This document shows, one piece after another, positions 35,881 to 47,800 of a stretch of 64,000 nt of DNA. The notes beneath the pieces are model-generated. The model saw nothing but the letters and a program-made list of their open reading frames with translations, was not told where the DNA came from and made no database searches. This stretch comes from Parachlamydiaceae bacterium (GTDB lineage: Bacteria > Chlamydiota > Chlamydiia > Chlamydiales > Parachlamydiaceae), in contig JANWJE010000137.1 in assembly GCA_025451995.1 (NCBI GenBank), forward strand, positions 1 through 64,000, given 5' to 3'. The position numbers and the translations under genes are program-made. The stretch's first letter is position 1; every line of letters begins with the position of its first letter.

Positions 35881-38800
35881 ATGGGCGATCCTCTATTTGA
35901 TAAAAGCTTTTCTTCTTTCAATCAACCAGGATCTAACCTCAATCCTGACATTCATGGAAATATTCCCTTTAATGAGGTCAATAGGCTAAAGGGTAAGGAA
36001 AGTAAGCCGAAAAAATTAAACTACGCTAAAGCGAGAAATGAAATTATCTTGAGAGCGAAGAAAGAACTCTCTTCTCAAGAAAATAGTTTAAAGGAATACT
36101 CCCGCCTTAAACAGCTAACTGTGCAATTAGACCCACTTCTATCACAATTTAAGAATGATGAAATCAATCCCTTTAGAGCCTTGGCGCAAACTTCTTTAAG
36201 CTATTCTGCAGTCAACACTGGCTATGAAAGTTGGCAACTAAAATCTGTCGTTAAACTTTATTCCAATATATTCAATTCGATTGAGAATGAAGATGGTCTC
36301 TTCTCAACTCCAACCTTCATATCGCCTGCGATTAAAGAGAGTATCAATAACTTGACCGAACATTTTAAAGAAGACCGCACGATAGAAGATGAAGCGGTAC
36401 ATATCGCGGATAAAATTGCTAATTTAGCGCCTGGTGAAAGTTATGCAATGGAAGGGGGATGGAGAGGTGTCCCAAGTGGACATGCGATGATCTACCGCTT
36501 TGGAAGAAGGGAAGATGGAACTTTTGATCTCTATATTTACAATGCGCAGCAAGGTTCTTCTAGCGTTCAAGGGGGGATAGAAAGTCAATGGCGAAAAAAA
36601 TCAAGTCCATATACTTATTTCTCCGGAATCACCTATGAAGAGCTCTTTTTTAGCCATCCAAAGGAGGAAAAAAATCTTTCCCTTTTTAAAAACTGGATTT
36701 CTCTAAAAAAAATTAAGGAGAGCGAAGAGATCAAAAGTAAAGACAAAATGCAGGTCGTTTTCGACAGTATCTCTCATTTAAAGCATCGCCTAGCTCTACC
36801 CAAACGAGAATCTGAGTTATTTATCTCAATGCAGCGTTCTGGAAATTGCTCTGTCAAAACAATGAACTGTATGCTCTTGGATCTTACAAATGATCATAGC
36901 ATCTATAAAAAAATTTCATTGGATGTTCGATTGCGTACAATTGTCGCAGTTTACACACATTTTAAGAATTCCTATTGCTTTCTCGAGGGTAAAGAGGAAA
37001 AAAGAGATACGCAACTTTTTCAATTAAAAGAGGCGATCTCTAAATACATGCGCATTTTAGATTCTAATTTTAAAAAAGAAAGTATCGGAATCACCGATGA
37101 CCAATATATGTGCGCTTTTGCCACAATGATGGAGATGCAGAGCGATTTAAAAGATATAGAATTAGAATTAAACAAGTCCTTAGGTCCTCGAAGAGAAATA
37201 AACGCTGAATTTAACCCAGAAAACGAGGAATTGGTCACTCAAAAACGGACAGAATATATTGAAATGTTGCCCGCCATCATGGAAAGCGAATCTAGTAAAA
37301 AAATCCAAAACTATACACCTTTATCTTCCGATTTTGGAAAAGGGATTTCATGGAGCAAATTATCAGAAAGTTTAAATCAATTAAATGAAAAAATCAATTC
37401 CTTAAAAGAGGAAGATCGCAAACAAGATCTTATTTTTCAAATGGAAGCTTCCCTAAGAAATTTTTCACACTTGAAGAATAATCTTAGCATCCCATTCAGC
37501 GAGGGTGAAGCAAGGAGATTACAAGAGCAATTGATTGAACTTCAAAAAACGTATAACACCGAAGTTTTAGAGTTAGGTGAAGTTTCCTCTCCTGCCTTTC
37601 AAAATACCGGAATGGAATTTTTAGCCCTTTCTTATTGTTTGGCGCTTGCGATCGATCAGAAAAAAAACTTTTCTGTTTTGAAAGATTATGGAATAAGCAC
37701 CGATTATTTCTTTAATTCCGCCAGGCAAGATCGCCTATTTAGTCTTCAAGATCCTCAACTTTTGAGTCAACGGCAATCATTAGAAGCGTTTTTTCTCAAA
37801 CATAAGAATAATGCAATTTTCAATGTGACAGATGGGAAATTTGAAGAAGATAAATTTTTAAAGGGAGAAACTTCGGAGGGGCGTTTCTATCAAGATTATA
37901 TCGATAAAAGCCCAACCATAAAAAATAGCCTCTTAGAAGTCATCAATAATCAAAATATATATTTGAAAAATTATTCACCCAAAGATCCCCGGCTCCAATC
38001 TATACCTATTATAGGGGCTGCTCATATTATAAAAAAGGGATGGGAAAAAAACTGCCCAGAATTATGGCATATCCGTGATTTGGAAAAATCAGTTCTTTTG
38101 GCGTGCGTTGCCCAAGGATATTATCATCAAAATCCCGAGAATAGAAAAGCCTATCCAGATGATCCTTATCGCGAACCCTTTGATGATAATTTTTTATGTG
38201 TAGCTTCACATATTAAATGGCAAACCAATCAAGACTATATTTATCGGGCAAGCTACCAAGATTTCTCTCCCGATAATGAACTCGATGATTATGTTTTAAA
38301 TTCACAAAGTGAGCATCAAATCAATCAACTTTCGAAAGAAAACACATTGCTCGTCGGTAAGGATCTCGAACAATTGGATCCAAATCTTCCATTTTACATA
38401 GCACTCGCAGAGCCCGACGTCCAAACAACATCTCTTCTTCAAAGCACAGAAAATAGTATAGAAAGGTTAAAAGATAAAAAGTTTCGGAAAATGTTACTGC
38501 ACATGTTTATGAAAAATATAGAAAAAAATGGTGAAATCTTTTCTCCATTTTTCACATCGTTTGAAAACCCATTAATGTTGCGAAAAATTGAACGACTTCT
38601 CTCTATTGGTGAAAAGAAATTTATCGATACGCAGCCTGAAACACGCCCTGATTTGGATGAAATGTTGTTCTTAATTCGCCTCTATTCAAGGGGATTGAAC
38701 ACCATCAAAGCATTGAACCCAACATACCGATATGCAAAAGAAACGACGCGCAAGATCGATGAATTAAAAAAATTTCTAGATAAAGCCCTGACCCTTCCGC

Positions 38801-41800
38801 CTCTAGAAGATTTAGACGCTGATGCCCAGAAAAAGAAAGAGATCAGGGCGGTAAAAATTGGAATGATGCTTGGAAAACCACTCCAAGATATGGAAACAAA
38901 TGAACGGGTTGAACTCTTATCTTCCATGATTAACTTTCGGAATGAACTTTTTGCTCTTTCTTCTTCCGAAGATCCAGCATATATCCGCGAATGTAAAAGG
39001 CGCTTTTTTCAACTGGAAGGTGAATGGCGTAATATTTTAAAAAATCAGGAAAGCTGCAATCAATTGGGAGATCAATTTCTCACTCAAATATTAGGGGAAA
39101 GATGCCATCTTAAATGGAATTTCGATCCGAGCACAAATTGTTTAAGCGCCTCTGATGCATTAGGAGAAAAGTGGACGATCGATCTGTTAGCTCCTTCTCT
39201 TAGAAATTCAAAAGGAGCATTAAAAGAAATTGTTCAAGAATTGGATGTGACAGGTGATTATCGGAGGCTTTTTAAGGATAAACGATATGATTTAAAAATT
39301 TTTGGGAATGGAAAAGAATCTGAGGATTTCTATTTTAAATCACCTGTTTGGGGAGCAATAGAAATATCCAAAATAGGAGATCATTCGACAATCCAGCGTA
39401 TCATTGATGGAAAATATTATACATATCTTCCAAACTTAAGAGTAATTGAAGAGGGGTTAGAGCTAAATGACGCTATTTTTGGAGATCATGCGCTCTGGGT
39501 GAATTTGAAAGATCCAAATGACATCCGTTTCTGCGATTTAGAGACAGGTAAAGAGCTATATCATACAGAAAAGGGAAAAATTGTCCATAATGAAACAGGT
39601 AAAATATTCTACCGAATGGATAGAAAAAAAGTTGATGAAGAACATCAAACTCAATTAAGCCGTTTTGAAAATTTGCAGCAGATCAATGGTTGGATCAATG
39701 AAAAATCGAAAAACAAGTGTGATTATTTAGAATTTAACCGATTCAAAAATCAAGAGGGAACTACTCCATTAACATTTAAATTCGATAATAAGAGTCAAAA
39801 ATGGCAATATTCAGCCAATCCAATTTATCATATTGATACAAGCCCTGACATGCAGATTAAGTTAAGGGTAGATCATTTTCTTCCATTAGTAAATCACGAC
39901 GGGACAAAACGAAAGATCCTCATTCCAAAAACAAAAATTTATAGCAAAGGATATTTGCCTTTGGCGAAAGTCTTTGAACCAGATTCTGCAGACAAATTCT
40001 CTGCATTAGATGGGCAAAAAGGTTCTATTAGATATTTAGAATATGATTTAGGAGGAGATGGTTCGATCATTACAAAAAATTTAGAAGAAAAAATTTACTT
40101 AGCCCACCTTTTTTTAGCACAAAAAAAATATGATGATGCTTTAGAGGTCATTCAAACCATTTCCAGCAGTGAAACTTTGTCGCAAAACCTCATTGAAGAT
40201 ATTGAATCTCTTTTAATTTCCTCAGAATTTATTAAGGATTTTTCTCCTAATGCAGCAGCACTCCAAATGAAAGTCTTTCTTATGGCTTTGCACATCAACC
40301 CATTGATAGATTTTAAAAATGAAATAAAAAAAACTCTTTTGGAAAATTATGAAGTGTATGTCGATGGCTTAAACAGCGTGGAACATGCTTTAAAACTCAA
40401 TCCGGAAGAAGAGCTAAGTTTCATCGATGCAATAGGCAGGGAAAATATTAGCTCAGAGCGGAAGGAATCCCTAGACAATGAAACTTTCCCAAAAAAAGTG
40501 TACCAAATGATTTCCGAACAAAATGATATTCCCTCATTGTCTGAACGAAGGAAAGAGTTTCTATTAAACAATCAAATCCCCTCTAGAAGGTCCAGTATTA
40601 TTCAAAATAAAATTTCAAAGCCATTGTTTCACCTAGAATGGGAGACATTTTCCAATGAAATATCTGAAATAGAAGTAGATATCAAAAGTCAATCGCATTT
40701 TTATATTTTTCATAATTTATTTAACGATCAAACGGGATTTAAAGCTTATTATCTTGCACTTAAAAATGCAGGAAAAGCTGATTCTCTTAAAATGCAAGGT
40801 GTCATTTATCAACTTTTATTTGACATTAAGCATAAAAATTTGAAACTAACCGACAAACAAAAATATGTGCTTTCTAGCGTAGCTTCATCCCCTGAAATAG
40901 CACCAGAATGGCCTAAATGGGCAAATCCCTCCCTTTCAGAAGAGGAATATAGACTTGGTATAAAATGGTATAATGAATTTAAAAATTTACAAATTTCGCA
41001 AAAAAAAACTTCTGCATTAAATTATGAATATCCAAAAGTTAAAATAGAAGAAGAGATTATTTCAGGGTCAAAACCAATCGATATACAAAAGAGGCTTGAA
41101 CTACAAGATAAATTTGATGGAACTTTGACGTTTATTGAGGAAGGACAAGATGCCAAGTATGCTAGCTGGCAAAAAGAATATTTAACACACTCACCTACCA
41201 ATATCCCCCAATCGGAAGATTTATACAAAAAACCCACCCCCTTACAGCTCAAAGAATCGGAAGAAATGTATGGAGAAGCGATCGAGAAGCGGCGCATTCA
41301 TTATATTGAAGATTGCAAAATAGCCCGTCAAAATTCTGAATCAAAACTTTCTTTTAAAAAAAATCATTCAGATCTTGATTATCAAAAATTGATTAATGAG
41401 ATGAAAAATGAATCCGACCGATGCTCTCAACATGAAAAAGAGCTTCTTAAGCAGATTGATATCCTTGTTGCAAAGGGACAAGTGCTAACAGATACACCAT
41501 TACATTTCACATTAAGCCAAGTTGATCCGCGTGGGTTTTCAAAAAAAATTCCTAAGTTAGAAAATATCCTTCGAGCAGCATCCCAAGAAAATGGGATTGA
41601 AGAGCTTCTCAAAATGAATCAGTATTTAACTCGAGAAGAGATTCAAGAGCTCCGCTCTATTGCTGTAGAGTACATGATCGAAGTGACGCATCGTCGCCAT
41701 TTAGAGCGTGTATATGTTCCCCTTGAAGCTTGGCTTAAGAGTAAAGAAAGTGGAAATCCTAAAAAAGTTCTTTTTGAAAAAGCACAAGATGCAATGATTG

Positions 41801-44800
41801 AAAAAAGGGACTATGATCCGACAAAAAAACTTTTCCCCCTTTTATTTGAATATTTAAGCGATATTCGCGTGAAAGACAATCAAGCAAATATTATCAATCA
41901 TGTTCTAAGCATCATTAGTAAAAAAGGGGATGAAGAGCTCAATAAACAAGCCTTAAATATCATGAGTAAAAAAGGGGATAAAGCATTTAATAAATGTGCG
42001 TTTCAATTGATAATGGGAGGCGGTAAAACAAGTGTGATCATTTCGATGTTAATCGAATTGATCTCCTCTTCCGGATCGCTTGCTTGCGTCATGTGCCACC
42101 ACTCGCAAATGGCTTCAGTGAAAGGAAATCTAGCTACTTTTCAAAAAAACCGTTTTGACAAAGATTTATTTATCCTAGATTACTCTATTCAAGACCTTGG
42201 AAATGAAAAAATTGTAGATACAATCATCGATCGGATTAAAGAGGCAAAAAAGAAAGGGATTGCTTTAGTGATGAAGACATCTCTCTCAGACATTATCGAA
42301 TTAAAATTTTATTTAGAATCTAGCCGTCTAGCTAATATTCATACAGATACTGAGAAACAAAATCAGAGACGACTCGTGAATAAGCTTGCCGAAATCAATC
42401 AAATTTTTACATCTAGTGGATTGGGAATCTATGATGAATGCGACATTAATCTCTCAATTAAAACAGATGTGAATATTCCACTGGGGATTCCAAAAAATAT
42501 TTTGCCTGAACGCTCTGCCCTAGTCAAAGAAATCTATGAAGGACTCATAGATCCCGAAATTAAAGATATCGTAGGTTTAGATCAAAATGTGCAAACAGAA
42601 ATCTCTAGCGATATTTTGAATAATAAAATTATTCCCTTTCTTGCAAACAAAACATTTGTATCTTTTAAATTAAATGAAAAATGGAAAAATGCATTTATTC
42701 GATATGTTACAGGTAAAATTCCCTATAAAGATCAGATTAAAGCGGATCAGTATTCCAAACTACACCCTTTCAATGAAGATAGTCTAGAAGAAATCAAAGA
42801 TAATGAAAGCCGAGAAAATGTCGCATTTCTCATTGAATTAGAGCGATTATATTATTCTTCAGATCGATATGAACATGAATCAGCTCAATTGATCGCTTTA
42901 ACAAGGAAAATGTTATGCAAAGTCCTTAAAGTTTCCCTGTCCCATTCTTATAATCGCCATTATGGAAGAGATCCAAAACATGATGATGGGAGGGTTTGCC
43001 CTTTCCTCGCTGTAGGGTCGCCTGCTACAACAAATTTTGGAAATGTCTATATGGCTTTAGCTTATCAGTTCCAATCTGCTTTGAATGGGGGGATTTCCAA
43101 AGGTGAAATTATCTTTTTAGCTAAAAAAATGACAGAAGCTGCTCAACATTATGCAGAAAAAGAGGGAAAACATTTTTTAGAAATTGCAGAGGCTATTCAA
43201 TTTAAAGAGCTCACAAGCGTTGATTTGAGTGAGATCTTTACTGAACAAGGTATGGAAAAGGCTTTTCAGTATGTAAATGATCCAAAACAATTAAAAGAGC
43301 GGATCAATCTCGAAGCAGAAGTCGCTCCTTTTCATGTGCGCTATTACTCAGAAAGATTGACCAGCAATCCAATCAATAATGTGAGCAGATTTAAAGGAGC
43401 GGTCGCCTGTTCAGGAACTTTATGGAATAATCCAACTTACCATACAGATTTCAAAGAACCCTATCTCGATAAGGGAGCAGAAGGTTCTATTTTAAACACG
43501 TTGGAAGCTAGAGACATAGCAATCAATGAAATTCCAAACTACGAAATTGAAAGCTTCTTTTCAATTATCAAAGATCATCCCAATAAGAAAAATTTGCGAG
43601 CTTTCGTCGATGGTGGAGGTTTTTTTAAAGGCTATACAAACGATATTTTAGCAAAAAAATTAAAAACATTTTTCCTAGAAGAGCGAACAAAGGGAGGACC
43701 TCCGGTTAAGGCGATTATATATGTCGATAAATTTATTAAAGATGGTACACAAGTAGAAGAATTTAAGCTTTTAAAGCTCGATGATGATAGTAATTCTTTG
43801 GACACATTGCACAATACAACCAATGAAGAAATTGAGAAGAAAGACCTGGCTCCGGACGACATTTTTTTTCTATATGATGAGTTTAGATCCACTGGAACAG
43901 ATGTCGAATTAGCTGATGATGCATTCTTTTTCTACACTATGGATCACAACATGATTATGCGAACAGAGTTGCAGCAAAATAATCGCGCGCGCAAATTTTT
44001 CAATGAACAAAGAGGTGAACTGATCGTTTCTTCAAAAGGAAGAAAAGAGATGGTCAATCAAGCGAAAAACTTTTCCGATGCTCGTGCGACTTTAGAAAAA
44101 AATGAAGCGATAGCTCTTCAAGATCAAATTTCCATTTCCAGAATTGCTCAAATCAAAGATGCAGTCCGCTTTCCATTAAGGAATGAATTATTGGAAGCAG
44201 ATGAAATTGAACGAGAAAAATTGACAGAAGCTTATTCTGATTTTTTTGTCTCTAAATATGAAGACGACCCTTATTTAAACGATGGAAGAATTGTTGGAGA
44301 AGAAGATGCAAAAACAGTGTTAAGTGATTATGCAAAAAAATTGAAAATTAAGCTCAAAAATGTCTGCTCAAAAAATGAAGATGAAATCATCAAGGCAGTA
44401 GACGCCCGAGTCGCCCAATTATCAGCAGATATTTCTGATGACGAAAAGATGGCATCAATGAGCGATGAGGATATGGAAGTGGAGATATTTCAAGAAGTTG
44501 AACTTGAAACTTCTTTAGAACTTGAAGCGGAACAAGAAATAGAGGTCAATCAAGAAATTTTAAATGAATTGGAAATTTATGCCTACAAAACAACAACACC
44601 TGCTTATCAAGAGCAACAATGGAAACTCAATCCTCAAAAAAATTTATGGGAGCAAATAAATGGCCAACTGATTGGAGTGAAGGAGACGCTTGCTCGGACC
44701 GATTTTAGCAAAACATTTTCTTCAAAATCTAGTCAATATGCCGACAGTTTTTCTGATTCTCTAAAAATGACTGCGAATTTTTATCATACTGCCGTCGAAG

Positions 44801-47800
44801 ACCTTCCGCTTCTTCATCCTCATACGAAGGAAGCTAAATTTGTTTTAGCTATGAAAGATGACAATCAAACATACAAATTTGTATTAGTTTCAGAAAAAGA
44901 TGCCTCATTTTTTAAAAATTGGCTAAGAAATCATCCTTCAAACGGCGCTTATTTAGTTGATTTAAATGGAATTCCCGAAGTTAATCAACAATCCTTTGAT
45001 CTTGAATTTTCAGATCAAAACAATCAAAATGCATTGATTGCTGGAATTTGCTATGCAAATCTTTTCAATGGAAATATCGTTTATTTAGAAGAACATCCTG
45101 AAATCGCCAAGAAAATTATTCCTGAAAAACCTGATAATTTAGTTCGATTTATCCAACTTAAAACGATCAGAAATCAAGGGGAATCTGCATTATATAAATT
45201 AATTGGAAGTAAAGTTTTGACATTTTCAAAAATCATCGAATCGTCTTCACAAACAGGGGTAATATTTAGTTCTCGAAGAAAAGAAATAAGGAATTTATAT
45301 TACAACATTCAAAAAATGGGAGAGAATGAAATTAAAAAACTAGACCCTGAAAATGTTGTAAACATTTCCAAAGAACAAGTAAAGTGGCTTCAAACAAAAG
45401 AACAAATCAATTATCTGAGTGATCTCTTTATCAATGAAGTCACACCCGATCAAATTGAACGTGGGATATTGGATCAATCAAAATTCCATCTGTTAACGAA
45501 AAAAGATCAGGTTTGCGCTCTAATCAAAACCAACCGAGATTTAATCAAAACCCTTAAGAGAGATCAAGTCAATCATATTGAAACTAAAGATGTCAACGAT
45601 TTAACTGAAAATCAAATCCAATGGCTCAATAGTTCAGCATTAATTGAAAACCTGAGCGAAGAAAAACTGATTCATCAATTAACTAAGTCACAAGTGCCGT
45701 TTGTCAAAAAACAGGAAGCGGTAAAATTACTGACCAAAGAACAAGTCAATCATGTTGATCCAGAATACGTTAAATATTTGAATGATGAACAAATAGGTTG
45801 GTTAAACAATTCATCTCAAATCAATGCCCTTCCAACAAGCAAAATCCATCTAATTAGCGAAGAGGCTCGAATAAACATAACTCAACCAGAGTTAATGTTT
45901 GCATTACCTAATGCAAATAAATTGGAAGAAGGGCAGTTAAATGTGCTGCACGATTATATAACGAATCAAATCCTTACTAATTCGAATAAAATCGAATCTT
46001 CCTTGCAATTTTGGCATGCTTCTTACTTTCCTCAGGATAAAATCCCCCAATTAGATATAGAAAAATTTGTACAAAGAGTTTTTAAAAAATTTGTTTCCGA
46101 AATCAATGAAGAGCAAGCAAGTGTTCTAACTAAAACAGATAAACGGCTCATTGAAAATTTAAAATATCCCATTTTTACGGCGATTCAAAAAGATTTTTAC
46201 AACTTACTTACGCTTAAGCAAATTAATCAATTAAATCCAAATCTTGAAAAAGATATTGAAATTTTACGGGAATTGAATGAAGAACAAATCGGCAGCATAG
46301 AAAGGAGAGAATTAATACAAAAAATAGATGTCAATCAACTGCCATTTATTAAAGGAAAACAAGTCCTATTGCTTAGCGATGAACAAGTTCCAATGCTTAA
46401 ATTGAAAGATCAAATTTCAAACCTAACCGATATTCAGATAGATCTATTGACACAGCACCAAATCAAAGAAAAGCTTTTGAGCGAAGAAAAAATTAGTAAA
46501 ATTACAAAAAACACTCTGATTAAAGCAGCCGCTGAAAGCGGTTTTGCTGAAAAATTAACAAGTCAGCAAGTGCGCGCTCTTGAAAAAGAAGATCTCCAGT
46601 ATTTATCACCCCAGCAAGCGGACTTTATCAATCCTGAATTGGTAAATGAATTAAATGGGAAGCAACTGAAAGGCTTGACAAATGCTGAATTGATTAATCG
46701 GATCATCCCAAGCAAGATACAATCGATCGCCCTGGAATCAAGAAAGAATTTAACCAAGCCTGAATTATTATTTGCTTTACCCAATGCAGAAGGTCTAACT
46801 TCAGATCAGCTAAAAATATTAGAAATGCACATCAAAGATTTAATGAACGATATCTCAGGAGATGTCGAATCATCATTTAAGCCTTGGCATACCCCTTATT
46901 TTCCAGAAGATAAAATCTCTGCGTTGAAAAATGACAATTTTATCCAAAATATCCCAGAGAAATTTGCTTCAAAAATTGAAAAAGAGCAAGTAAAAAAGCT
47001 TACTACCAATGAAAAACATCTTATTGCTAAATTGCGATATCCTGTTTTTAAATCAATTAGAGAACAATTTTATCAATATTTAGTCTCTGAACAAATAAAT
47101 CAGTTAAATCCGAACGATGAGGAAGACATTAAAATCCTCCGCGCCCTAAATGTTGAGCAAGTCGTTAAAATTGAAAAATCAGGGTTATTGCAAAAATTAA
47201 ATCAAAATCAAATTCGATGGATTAATAAGAATCAAATGCAACTCATTGGCAAGGATCAAGTCTCAGAGCTTAGTGACAAACAAATAGCTGCATTGATTGC
47301 ATCTGAATTGATCAATTCTCTAACTCCCGATAAGATGAAATTGATTGCAATAGAGAATCGTAAAAATATTACTCAACCTGAATTGATGCTTCCTTTGCCC
47401 GACCCGCAAGGTTTAGATGAAGCACAATTAAATAAATTAAAAGAATATATCAGAAGTAAATTTGATGCGGATAAGATCGAGTCAAAAATTCAAGAATGGC
47501 ATCTTCCTTACTTTCCGGAAGATAAAGTGCCAATGCTTAATAGAGAAGATTTGATTCCATTGTTCCCCAAACAATTGGCCCAATTCATGACTACTAAACA
47601 AACGCCTCATTTGAATGAAAATAATATCACATTGATCTCTGAATTAAAGTATCCTTCTTTTCAAACAATTCAACCGATGTTAATCAAGCATTTGACCATT
47701 GATCAAATTAGGCAATTAAATCCGGATACAACAAGTGACGTCGCGATTATTAACAAGTTAGTTGAAAAACAAATTGTACAATTAAATAAAAACAAAAAGA

